A DNA stretch of 64,000 nucleotides. Origin: Hydrogenovibrio crunogenus (GTDB lineage Bacteria; Pseudomonadota; Gammaproteobacteria; Thiomicrospirales; Thiomicrospiraceae). The stretch covers positions 1-64,000 of the forward strand of contig NZ_CP032096.1 of the NCBI RefSeq assembly GCF_004786015.1, in the 5' to 3' direction. A model generated the notes under the pieces. That model worked only from the letters and a program-made list of their open reading frames with translations, did not search any database and was not told where the DNA came from. This document shows positions 39,568 through 48,001 of this stretch, one piece after another (positions within the stretch are counted from its first letter, which is position 1; every line of letters begins with the position of its first letter). A program made the translations under genes and the position numbers.

Positions 39568-40212
39568 ATGGCACTTAAGTTAACCGATTCAATCATGGAT
39601 CAACTGTTAGATGCATTGGTTGAAAAAGGCTGGTTTGAATGGCCGCATGCCGTAACGGATGAACTTTGTCAACAATTGCTGACTGAAGCCGAACAGCATG
39701 ATGATCAAGGTAATCTGCAGCGCGCCGGCATCGGTCGTGGAGACGTGCACCAACTCAACACCGATATTCGCCGTGATCAAATTAAGTGGTTGGACGGCGC
39801 TTCAACCGCGCAGCAAACGTATTTCAAACAAATGGCTGAACTGCAATATCAGCTGAACCGTGCCTTATTTCTAGGATTGTTTGAATATGAATGTCATTTT
39901 GCGGTGTACAAAGCCGGCGCTTTCTATAAAAAACATCTGGATAGCTTTCGTGGACGCGCCAACCGAATGGTTACCACCGTGCTTTATCTGAACCCTGACT
40001 GGCAGACGGGTTGGGGAGGGGAACTGGTGATTTATAATGAAGACTCATCTAAAAAACTGGCCACCGTAACGCCCGAAATAGGCAAGCTGGTGGTGTTCAT
40101 GAGCGAACAAATTCCACACGAAGTACTTCCAACCCAGCAACCACGTATTAGCATTGCTGGCTGGTTCCGCTGTAATAATAGTATTGCCGGACAGATTGAT
40201 CCCGCGAAATAA
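39568..40212 (+). CDS. 2-oxoglutarate/Fe(II)-dependent oxygenase
   Basis: Prolyl-4-hydroxylase/SM-20-like dioxygenase of 214 residues. The iron ligands are H and D of KKHLDSF and the distal H of IPHEVLP; the 2-oxoglutarate Arg is in RISIAGWFR. Between them is the conserved VTTVLYLNPDWQTGWGGELV. I chose ATG 39568, 6 bases after GAGGT, over the ATG three bases earlier. The substrate, a protein residue or small molecule, is unknown. Single gene closed by a CCAGGCCTGG terminator. Confidence 0.88.
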   Translation: MALKLTDSIMDQLLDALVEKGWFEWPHAVTDELCQQLLTEAEQHDDQGNLQRAGIGRGDVHQLNTDIRRDQIKWLDGASTAQQTYFKQMAELQYQLNRALFLGLFEYECHFAVYKAGAFYKKHLDSFRGRANRMVTTVLYLNPDWQTGWGGELVIYNEDSSKKLATVTPEIGKLVVFMSEQIPHEVLPTQQPRISIAGWFRCNNSIAGQIDPAK

Positions 40213-40242
40213 CCTTTTATTAAAATAAATCAGTAGATATAA

Positions 40243-40268
40243 AAAAACCGCCAGGCCTGGCGGTTTTT
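40243..40268. terminator. Bidirectional CCAGGCCTGG terminator
   Basis: A 26-bp perfect palindrome: AAAAACCG, core 40251-40260, then CGGTTTTT. It lies between two convergent genes and has a T tract on both strands. Confidence 0.9.
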
Positions 40269-40291
40269 AACGAGAATACAAAGCCTCGTAC

Positions 40292-41041
40292 TTAGGACTT
40301 ATTTTCAGCCGCTTCTTTGGCTTTGCGTTCTTCATTACGGCGGGCGATTTCTTCCCAATCGATATTGTTACACTCCAAACATTCTTCCTTGAAAATGCCC
40401 AGCTTTACCATCAACGCATGCACTTGGCAGCCCACGCAGAAGCCTAAAATCGCTTCCAGCCACATAAAGCCTAAACAAATCCATACCAACACTAATGGAA
40501 TCCAGTCCGGCATATAATTTTCAGTCGTTGGAAGCAACTTGCTGCCAAACAAGGTGTTGACCCAGTTCGCAAACACGTCCGGGTTAAAGAAAATCAGGCA
40601 CACCGTAATAAAGGTGGCGCCAATGGTCCAAGCAAATCGCTTGGGAACCAATGGTTTCCAATTTGGTTTGTCTTTTTTAGCCAATAATGTCGCAAGGTAG
40701 ATAGTCGGAGACAAACGAGAAGTGGTCACAAACATACCGGCAATCATCTCAAACAGCCCGTAAAACAATACCCAGGTCTGAATAGTATAATCATAAGCGC
40801 GTTGAGTCGCTTGTACCTGATAAATGGTATGCCAGTTCCAATCGGTTTCCAATGTATCGATCATAGTGGTGTTTTCCAGCACATTCCAAGTCGGCCCAAA
40901 CACCACATCAATCAAGGTAAACGTCATATAAATCGGAATAATCAATAAAATACCGGCACGGATTTTCACAGCATTATCATTGATAAAAGTTGTTTCTTCT
41001 TTGGGATCACGAAACCAAAGATTCCTCAGTAAGTTCTGCAT
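40292..41041 (-). CDS. DUF4395-like membrane protein
   Basis: 249-residue membrane protein with four or five helices. The second half carries the DUF4395 pattern: VPKRFAWTIGATFIT and EAILGFCVGCQVHALMVKLG with its C-x-x-C pair. A further C-x-x-C follows (EECLECNN), then a charged tail. The N-terminal half has an inserted loop (about 50-95) not typical of the short family members. Function unknown; four Cys near the membrane face suggest a redox or metal role. The promoter-side gap of 157 bases separates it from thrB. Confidence 0.7.
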   Translation of the reverse strand: MQNLLRNLWFRDPKEETTFINDNAVKIRAGILLIIPIYMTFTLIDVVFGPTWNVLENTTMIDTLETDWNWHTIYQVQATQRAYDYTIQTWVLFYGLFEMIAGMFVTTSRLSPTIYLATLLAKKDKPNWKPLVPKRFAWTIGATFITVCLIFFNPDVFANWVNTLFGSKLLPTTENYMPDWIPLVLVWICLGFMWLEAILGFCVGCQVHALMVKLGIFKEECLECNNIDWEEIARRNEERKAKEAAENKS

Positions 41042-41198
41042 AGAACCCCCTTTTTTCTTATCGTCATTGGGAAGTTAAGCGATGATATTATTAAGTGCTT
41101 ATATTTTTGTTACATCAATATAACAATACAGACCGATAAATACTAAAAAACTTGCTGTTTTTTCTATAGAATTTTTTGATTACGAGATTAGTTTTGTC

Positions 41199-42119
41199 TT
41201 AATTTCGGTGGGAAATCAATAGGTTTTTGAAGACATTCGGATCTTTGATTTGCGTCATTTCGCCTTCTCTTGGCATGTGCTTATCTTTCAAACGAGAAAG
41301 GAAAAAACGTAAAGCTCCCATTCTGAGAGCCGCTTGCCAGGACTGATGCTCTTGCTCTGTTAACTGGCGCACTGCCTGATACGCTTGTAATACTGCTTGG
41401 ATCTTTTCTTGACTCAAGCTTAAATCCGGTAAACGACACCAATCATTCACCATCACCGCCAAATCATAAAGCATGGTGGAGTTACAGGCATAATATAGGT
41501 CGATAATACCGGACAACTCATCCCCATTAAATAAGGCGTTATCACAGAATAAGTCGGCATGAATGACGCTGCTCGGAAGTTGTGACCAATCAATATTATT
41601 TTGATAATGGATCTCCGATTCGATTAACGCCGTTTCATCTTCAGGCAAAAAGGTTTTAATTTCTTGAAAGGTGTTTTTCATCCAATGCAAATCACGGTCG
41701 TTGGCACGAAACTGGTCGTACTCTTGACCGGCCAAATGAAATTTAGCCAAATTTTCTGCCATGACTTCACACTGCGTTTGTGTCGGGTGGTCGACACCAG
41801 AACCGGTTAAACGCTCAACCAATGCCGCAGGTTTCCCTTTCAGTTCTTTAAGATAAGAGCCGTTTAAAGTCGGTTTTGGGTGAGCCGTCGGAATTTTATG
41901 TTCAGCCATAAACGCCATAATATCGAGAAAATAAGGTAACTCATCAAAATCATGGTGTTCAAAGATTGTCAGCACAAATCGACCCGTGGTGGTGTCGACA
42001 AAATAATTGGTGTTTTCAATGCCTGCGCTAATACCTTCAAATGCGACCAGCGAGCCTTGATCAAAATCCGCTAAAAAGGCCTCTAACTCCGCTTGATTCA
42101 CAACAGTATAAACAGACAT
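41199..42119 (-). CDS. thrB: Homoserine kinase, type II
   Basis: Phosphorylates homoserine in threonine synthesis. It belongs to the aminoglycoside-phosphotransferase fold class found in many proteobacteria. From the ATG at 42119 it has 306 residues beginning MSVYTVVNQAELEAFLADF. The motif ISAGIENTNYFVDT is in the N-lobe; SSVIHADLFCDNALF holds the catalytic Asp and GIIDLYYAC the metal site. An upstream in-frame ATG at 42179 would add 20 basic residues that do not fit the family. It diverges from polA. Confidence 0.93.
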   Translation of the reverse strand: MSVYTVVNQAELEAFLADFDQGSLVAFEGISAGIENTNYFVDTTTGRFVLTIFEHHDFDELPYFLDIMAFMAEHKIPTAHPKPTLNGSYLKELKGKPAALVERLTGSGVDHPTQTQCEVMAENLAKFHLAGQEYDQFRANDRDLHWMKNTFQEIKTFLPEDETALIESEIHYQNNIDWSQLPSSVIHADLFCDNALFNGDELSGIIDLYYACNSTMLYDLAVMVNDWCRLPDLSLSQEKIQAVLQAYQAVRQLTEQEHQSWQAALRMGALRFFLSRLKDKHMPREGEMTQIKDPNVFKNLLISHRN

Positions 42120-42203
42120 CCCAAACCGTCCTAAGAAAAGGTTAAAATTACGACTTAATAAACGGCGATATTTTAGCATAATCCTTTAGAGGCAAAGCAT
42201 TCA

Positions 42204-45026
42204 ATGACTCAAATCCTTCCTGAATTCAATCCAGACAGTCCTTTTATCTTAGTTGACGGTTCGTCTTATCTGTTCCGGGCGTTTCATGCCATGCCGCCGC
42301 TTACCAATTCAAAAGGACATGCCACTGGGGCCATTTTTGGCGTCATCAACATGATTGGAAAACTATTGGAACAATACCAGCCCGAGCGTATTGCGGTGGT
42401 GTTTGATGCCAAAGGGAAAAATTTTCGCCATGAAATGTATGAGGACTATAAAGCACATCGCCCACCAATGCCGGATGAGCTCCGCATTCAAATTGAGCCG
42501 ATACATGACATCATCAAGGCCTTAGGCATTCCTTTGTTGGTGATTGATGGCGTGGAAGCGGATGACGTCATGGGCACGCTGGCACACCAGGCCACCCAAG
42601 CCAAAATGGATGCCTTGCTGTCCACCGGTGATAAGGATATGGCGCAATTGGTGAATGAACACATCACTCTTGTTAACACGATGAATGATACGTTGATGAC
42701 ACCCGACAGTGTGTTTGAAAAGTTCCACGTGAAACCAGAACAGATTATTGATTACCTCGCTTTGATGGGTGATAGCAGTGATAACATTCCTGGCATCCCG
42801 AAGTGTGGCCCTAAAACAGCGGCAAAATGGATTGCGGAATATGGCTCTATTGAGAATTTGATTGAGCATGCGGATGAGATTAAAGGCAAAATTGGTGAAA
42901 ACTTGCGTGCCAATCTGGAGCAATTGAAACTGTCTCAACAGTTAACCACCATTCGTTTGGATTGTGACTTACCAATCGCACTCAATGACATCAAACGCCA
43001 TGAAGCGGATATGGAGGCACTGGAAGCACTATTTTCTGAATATGACTTACGCAACTGGTTGACCCGCGTATTAAAAGGCGAATTGCCTTTTAGTAAAAGC
43101 AGTGGCCGTAAAGCGCACTCTGAAACCGTCACCAACGGTCAATCTAAAAAAGCACCCAACCCTGCTTCAACTACTGACACACTTGAAATCACCTCCGAGC
43201 CTTATGAAACCATTCTCGACTGGACAACTTTCGATGCCTGGCTCAAAAAATTGGAAGCCGCAGACGTTTTTGCCATTGATACCGAAACCACTTCTTTAAA
43301 TGCGATGGAGGCGAAAATTGTCGGTGTCAGTTTCGCCTATGCAGAAAAAAACGACCAGGCCTGGCAGAATTTCGCGGCCTATGTCCCTTTAACCCATGAT
43401 TATGATGATGCGCCGGAACAGTTACCATTGCAGGAAGTCTTAGCCAAACTGAAACCGCTTCTGGAAAATCCGGCCATCAAGAAGGTCGGCCAGAACTTCA
43501 AGTATGACTGGCACATATTCAAAAATGTGGACATTGAAGTCCAAGGCATGGCGTATGACACCATGCTGGAATCCTATTGTTTTAACAGTGTCGCTACCCG
43601 CCACAATATGGATGACTTGGCACTGACTTATTTAAACCACAGTACGATTCAATTTAAAGACATTGCCGGTACGGGGAAAAAACAAAAAACCTTCAATCAG
43701 ATTGAACTGGAAACGGCGTCACCTTATGCCGCGGAAGATGCGGACATCACGATGCAATTGCATCAAACCCTATTACCGAAGTTACAAGCAGAGCCGACGC
43801 TGAACAAAGTCTTTGAAGAAATTGAAATGCCGTTAATGCCCGTGTTGGCAAAAATGGAACGTAATGGTGTGTTGATTGATCGTCAAATGCTGGCAGACCA
43901 GTCTTATGAACTGGGACAAAAACTCACTGAGTTGGAGCAAAAAGCGCATTTAATCGCCGGCACCCCATTCAATTTGAATTCCTCCAAACAATTACAAGAA
44001 GTATTGTTTGAACGTCTAGAACTCCCAATTGTGAAAAAAACGCCAAAAGGACAACCTTCTACTGCAGAACCGGTGTTAGTGCAATTGGCTGAAGACGGCC
44101 ATGAAATGCCAAACCTGATTCTGGAATATCGCAGTTTGGCCAAACTGAAGTCCACCTACACCGATTCTTTACCGAAACAAATCAATGAGCACACCGGTCG
44201 AGTTCATACCTCTTACCAACAAGCGATAGCCTCAACCGGGCGTTTATCTTCAACAGAACCCAATCTACAAAATATTCCGATTCGAAGCGCCGAAGGCCGA
44301 CGTATCCGCCAGGCATTTATCGCTCAACCCGGTTATCGTTTGATGGCTGCCGATTACTCGCAAATTGAATTGCGTATCATGGCACACCTATCAGGCGATG
44401 CGAGTTTATTAAAAGCGTTTGCCGAAGGCAAAGATATCCATCAGGCAACCGCGGCTGAAATTTTTAACATGCCTTTAGAAGAAGTCACTTCTGAACAACG
44501 CCGCAGCGCCAAAGCGGTGAACTTCGGATTGATTTATGGCATGTCGGCCTTTGGGTTGGCAAAACAACTTAATATCAGCCGAGGGTTGGCACAGGAATAT
44601 ATCAATCTCTACTTCGCACGTTATCCCGGCGTCGCAGATTATATGGAATCGACCAAGGACAATGCCAAGCAAACCGGTTATGTAGAAACTTTGATGGGAC
44701 GTCGACTATATTTACCGGATATTAATGCCAAAAATGGTCAGTTAAGACAGTATGCAGAAAGAACGGCCATCAATGCCCCGATGCAAGGCACTGCCGCCGA
44801 CATCATCAAAACCGCCATGGTAAAAATGCAGCAATGGCTCGATCAGACCGATTGTGACATTAAAATGTTGATGCAAGTGCATGATGAATTGGTATTTGAA
44901 GTGGCTGAAGCGGATATGAACCAAGCCAGAAAAGAAATCAAAACCATTATGGAAGCGGCTTTAAAGCTCGATGTGCCCTTGATTGTTGAAATTGGTGATG
45001 GTCTGAATTGGGATGAAGCACATTAA
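42204..45026 (+). CDS. polA: DNA polymerase I
   Basis: Repair and Okazaki-fragment polymerase of 940 residues. It has three parts: the 5'-3' exonuclease (about 1-300), the 3'-5' exonuclease (about 330-520, with D359 in AIDTETTSL), and the family A polymerase. Polymerase motif A has D717 in ADYSQIELR, motif B is RRSAKAVNFGLIYGMSAFG, and motif C has D894 in VHDELVFEV. All catalytic residues seem present. One exact CCAGGCCTGG copy lies in frame at 43355-43364 and encodes part of NDQAWQN. Confidence 0.98.
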   Translation: MTQILPEFNPDSPFILVDGSSYLFRAFHAMPPLTNSKGHATGAIFGVINMIGKLLEQYQPERIAVVFDAKGKNFRHEMYEDYKAHRPPMPDELRIQIEPIHDIIKALGIPLLVIDGVEADDVMGTLAHQATQAKMDALLSTGDKDMAQLVNEHITLVNTMNDTLMTPDSVFEKFHVKPEQIIDYLALMGDSSDNIPGIPKCGPKTAAKWIAEYGSIENLIEHADEIKGKIGENLRANLEQLKLSQQLTTIRLDCDLPIALNDIKRHEADMEALEALFSEYDLRNWLTRVLKGELPFSKSSGRKAHSETVTNGQSKKAPNPASTTDTLEITSEPYETILDWTTFDAWLKKLEAADVFAIDTETTSLNAMEAKIVGVSFAYAEKNDQAWQNFAAYVPLTHDYDDAPEQLPLQEVLAKLKPLLENPAIKKVGQNFKYDWHIFKNVDIEVQGMAYDTMLESYCFNSVATRHNMDDLALTYLNHSTIQFKDIAGTGKKQKTFNQIELETASPYAAEDADITMQLHQTLLPKLQAEPTLNKVFEEIEMPLMPVLAKMERNGVLIDRQMLADQSYELGQKLTELEQKAHLIAGTPFNLNSSKQLQEVLFERLELPIVKKTPKGQPSTAEPVLVQLAEDGHEMPNLILEYRSLAKLKSTYTDSLPKQINEHTGRVHTSYQQAIASTGRLSSTEPNLQNIPIRSAEGRRIRQAFIAQPGYRLMAADYSQIELRIMAHLSGDASLLKAFAEGKDIHQATAAEIFNMPLEEVTSEQRRSAKAVNFGLIYGMSAFGLAKQLNISRGLAQEYINLYFARYPGVADYMESTKDNAKQTGYVETLMGRRLYLPDINAKNGQLRQYAERTAINAPMQGTAADIIKTAMVKMQQWLDQTDCDIKMLMQVHDELVFEVAEADMNQARKEIKTIMEAALKLDVPLIVEIGDGLNWDEAH
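43355..43364. repeat. CCAGGCCTGG copy inside polA
   Basis: Exact core within coding sequence, with no complementary flanks, so it is not a terminator. It encodes Gln-Ala-Trp in the exonuclease domain. Confidence 0.85.
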
Positions 45027-45124
45027 AGTTGAATTATCTTATTTTATATCTGTTATTTAACCGATTATTTGATAGAATTTTTTTAACCAACCCCTTATTT
45101 ATACGTAATACAATGGAGATTCCC

Positions 45125-46393
45125 ATGAACCGATTAAAACTTATCAGTGCGTTATGTTTATTGGGCGCCACTTCTGCTCAGGCGGCACCTTCTTCTTCTG
45201 GTCCTATTGGGCCCAATATTGGGTATGGCGATGCTTCCAACGCCAACACCATTTATGATCCCTTAGCGAACCCGGCAAACAATGCTTTAAATGCCGCAGA
45301 TACGGAAGGCTATCGTGTCGGTTTGGGAATCAATGCACAAACGCGTATTGAAATTCAAGATCTAGAAGGGGCTTCGGATTATTACGATAATCAAATCGAC
45401 CCACTGTTGAATGATGTAGCAAATGCAGCACAACTTGAAACCAACCTTGAAACTTTCATAGCCAACTATGATCAAGGGAATATCAGCACCATCAGTGGTG
45501 TGACCGTTCCATTGCTGATTAAAACCGATTCCATGGCCGGAGGTCTGAGCTTAGATTACACTCGTCAAGTTGGCGCTGCTGGTATCATTATCAAAGGAAC
45601 AGGAAACGTTACGCCTGCGGCAGACGGAACGAACTTGACTATTAATAGAGGATCCGCTGCTTTGGGTGTTACTTACAAGCAGCTAGATGAGTTTGCATTA
45701 GGATATGGTTTTAAAGCCGTCACATCAGGCAACAGCGCTTTAACCATTGGGGTCACGGCTCGCTATTTAACGTTATTGTCTAACCAGAATAATGTCGATT
45801 TGAAGCAATTCATTGACGATAACGCAACGGGTTCTGCCAATTTCAGCGACTATGTCGATGGCATGGATACAGGCTCCAGCGATTCGAACTTAACCGCGGA
45901 TATCGGGATTAACTGGATGGCCGATAATTATATGATCGGTTTAACCGGGATGAACTTGACAGAACCCACTTTCAAAGTCAACAACATGACCAGCACACAA
46001 ACAAAATATGATTATTTTTCATCGTTAGTGCCGTCAGACTACAAAATGAAAGCGCAATACCGTGTCAGTGCGCAAGTCTACTCTGAAAACCGTGAATGGA
46101 CACTGGCAGGAAGTTATGACTTAGCAGAATCGAATGACTTGAACAATAACGACACGCAATGGTGGTCTGTTGGGGCAAGTTATGCAACCAACTCCGCTTG
46201 GTATATTCCTGATGTGCGCTTTGGTTTGAGAGGTAACTTGATTGGTACTGAAAAAACCTACACTAATGTCGGGTTAACGCTTGGTTTCTTAAACTTGGAT
46301 GTGGCAACTACAACAACCGATTTCAGCGGTGTTGAAGACAAACAAAAAGATGCAGGGATCATGGCCTCTGCAGGTGTCGAGTTTGATTTTTAA
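45125..46393 (+). CDS. Outer-membrane beta-barrel protein, TraF_2-like
   Basis: 422-residue exported protein, probably a barrel. I chose ATG 45125 with GGAG upstream; it gives a signal peptide ending TSAQAA. The N-terminal segment TIYDPLANPANNALNAADTE and the following GVGINAQ-like strand resemble the plasmid-transfer TraF_2 family (PF13729), which is also common on chromosomes. The rest is alternating beta strands with a terminal ASAGVEFDF. No conjugation genes are nearby, so a transfer role is unlikely. Function unknown. Followed by its own terminator and a second barrel gene. Confidence 0.65.
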   Translation: MNRLKLISALCLLGATSAQAAPSSSGPIGPNIGYGDASNANTIYDPLANPANNALNAADTEGYRVGLGINAQTRIEIQDLEGASDYYDNQIDPLLNDVANAAQLETNLETFIANYDQGNISTISGVTVPLLIKTDSMAGGLSLDYTRQVGAAGIIIKGTGNVTPAADGTNLTINRGSAALGVTYKQLDEFALGYGFKAVTSGNSALTIGVTARYLTLLSNQNNVDLKQFIDDNATGSANFSDYVDGMDTGSSDSNLTADIGINWMADNYMIGLTGMNLTEPTFKVNNMTSTQTKYDYFSSLVPSDYKMKAQYRVSAQVYSENREWTLAGSYDLAESNDLNNNDTQWWSVGASYATNSAWYIPDVRFGLRGNLIGTEKTYTNVGLTLGFLNLDVATTTTDFSGVEDKQKDAGIMASAGVEFDF

Positions 46394-46422
46394 TCAAGCC
46401 TGATAATCTTTTTAAACCCATT

Positions 46423-46454
46423 AAACCCCCTGTAATTTTTTAGGGGGTTTTTTG
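46423..46454 (+). terminator. Intrinsic terminator after the TraF_2-like gene
   Basis: AAACCCCCT (46423-46431) pairs with AGGGGGTTT (46442-46450) and is followed by more T. Confidence 0.9.
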
Positions 46455-46485
46455 TCTCATTCGTTATTATTTAAAGGAAAATATC

Positions 46486-47214
46486 ATGCTGAAAAAACTT
46501 TGTTTCATAGGATTTATTTTTCCTGCCTTGGTTTCAGCAGGGACAAATAATATTGATTATTTAAACTTTGAGAGCCAATCTCAATTCAAAGAATTTGCAA
46601 AAGACCTGACGGGCGCTTTATCTGTAAAAACACTGGAACCTGCTGAACCTCTAGGGGTTTCAGGGTTTGATATTGGAATATCCTATAATTTATCGCAATT
46701 TAAATACGATCATATGGATCGTGTTTCCAATAACGGTAAATCGTCTTTAGATACCTTTACCATTCACGCTGTCAAAGGCCTGCCTTTTGGGGTCGATTTT
46801 GGCATCAATTACACTAAATCTCCTGGCAGTAATATTGAAACCTGGGGCGGTAAACTCAGTTATGCTTTAATTGAAGGAGGGGCTTTATACCCAGCGATTG
46901 GCATCAGTGGTAATTATGCTCAAACCAGTGGGATCGATGCTTTGAAGTTTAATAGTTTTGGTGCAGAAGTCGGTGTTTCAAAAGGCTTTGCAAATTTCAC
47001 GCCTTATGCCGCTGTTGGAATGGTCAATGGGGAAACCCAACCTGAAGAGCTAAATTTAGGCCTGGCAGGTTCAAACCTTAAGAACGAATCGGTTTCAATG
47101 GCGAAGTTTGCTGTTGGGGTCAACATTAACTTATTGCTAATGGATGTTCTGGTTGGTTATAACCAAATTGGGGAAGTTGGAACCTATTCCTTAAAAGCCG
47201 GTTACCGTTTTTAA
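46486..47214 (+). CDS. Outer-membrane beta-barrel protein, unknown
   Basis: 242-residue exported protein with a signal peptide ending near ALVSAG. An acidic N-terminal segment (about 20-55) precedes a series of amphipathic strands such as GFDIGISYNLSQF, GVDFGINYTK, and the terminal SLKAGYRF with a final Phe, the usual barrel sorting signal. I do not recognise the family. It follows the TraF_2-like gene past a terminator. A near-copy of the dispersed palindrome (TTAGGCCTGG) lies inside at 47056-47065. Confidence 0.62.
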   Translation: MLKKLCFIGFIFPALVSAGTNNIDYLNFESQSQFKEFAKDLTGALSVKTLEPAEPLGVSGFDIGISYNLSQFKYDHMDRVSNNGKSSLDTFTIHAVKGLPFGVDFGINYTKSPGSNIETWGGKLSYALIEGGALYPAIGISGNYAQTSGIDALKFNSFGAEVGVSKGFANFTPYAAVGMVNGETQPEELNLGLAGSNLKNESVSMAKFAVGVNINLLLMDVLVGYNQIGEVGTYSLKAGYRF

Positions 47215-47236
47215 TCAAAACCGATCCTTTTTATAG

Positions 47237-47258
47237 AAACGCCCAGGCCTGGGCGTTT
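47237..47258. terminator. Bidirectional CCAGGCCTGG terminator
   Basis: A 22-bp perfect palindrome: AAACGC, core 47243-47252, then GCGTTT, followed by more T. It lies between the convergent barrel and engB genes. Confidence 0.88.
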
Positions 47259-47259
47259 T

Positions 47260-47898
47260 TTATGACTTTTTTGTCTCCGGCTGATTCTTAACAGGCCGTT
47301 CGTATTCCATCCACTCATCCAGCTTAGCCCAGACTTCATCCAACCCTTGTCGTTTTAAAGAAGAAAACAACTGCACCGTTGCATGCGGGTACTTTTCACT
47401 CAACAATTGTCGCATCTTTAACAAACTGTTTTGCGCCGGCCCTTTTTTCAATTTATCAGACTTCGTCAATAAAATATGTACGGGTAAATTCAGTGTCAGC
47501 GTCCAATCCAGCATCATCAAATCAATTTCAGTCGGAGGCATTCTTGAATCCACCATCATCACCAACCCTTTCAAAGACGCTCTAACTTCAATGTATTCCG
47601 ACAAACTTCTTTCCCAGGCACGTTTTGTATTCACATTGACTTTGGCATACCCATAACCAGGCAAATCCACTAATTTACGTTGTTCATCACATTCAAAAAA
47701 ATTAATTAGCTGTGTTCTTCCCGGTGTTTTACTGGTTTTAGCCAACCCTCTTTGTGAGGTAATCACATTTAAAGCGCTGGACTTACCGGCATTGGAACGC
47801 CCGGCAAAAGCGACTTCATAGCCGAAATCTTCTGGACAATGTGACAAATCGGGAGCCGATTTTAAATAAGTTGCTTGTTGGTAAAGTGGATGTTGCAT
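47260..47898 (-). CDS. engB: Ribosome biogenesis GTPase EngB (YihA/YsxC)
   Basis: Essential-type GTPase that acts in 50S assembly. 212 residues with G1 GRSNAGKS at 33-40, the G2 region KTPGRTQLINFF, G3 DLPGYGYA, and G4 TKSDKLKKG. The engB gene lies two genes from polA, as in other gammaproteobacteria where the two are often neighbours. The Spot 42 RNA found between them in enterics was looked for and not seen. Confidence 0.96.
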   Translation of the reverse strand: MQHPLYQQATYLKSAPDLSHCPEDFGYEVAFAGRSNAGKSSALNVITSQRGLAKTSKTPGRTQLINFFECDEQRKLVDLPGYGYAKVNVNTKRAWERSLSEYIEVRASLKGLVMMVDSRMPPTEIDLMMLDWTLTLNLPVHILLTKSDKLKKGPAQNSLLKMRQLLSEKYPHATVQLFSSLKRQGLDEVWAKLDEWMEYERPVKNQPETKKS

Positions 47899-48001
47899 AA
47901 GGTGGGTTGCCTGTTGGTTAGGTTTTCATTCTTTATCAATAGTGTGAATCGGTATATACTTTACAATCTTTTTAAATGACTATTAAGAATATTTAATTTA
48001 T

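Noticed and set aside
45125-46393. Conjugation system suggested by the TraF_2-like protein
   Set aside because: No relaxase, coupling protein or other transfer gene is present, and the family is common on chromosomes.
45030-47260. Spot 42-type small RNA between polA and engB
   Set aside because: The interval is filled by two barrel genes and short gaps explained by a ribosome binding site and terminators; no matching conserved RNA segment was seen.
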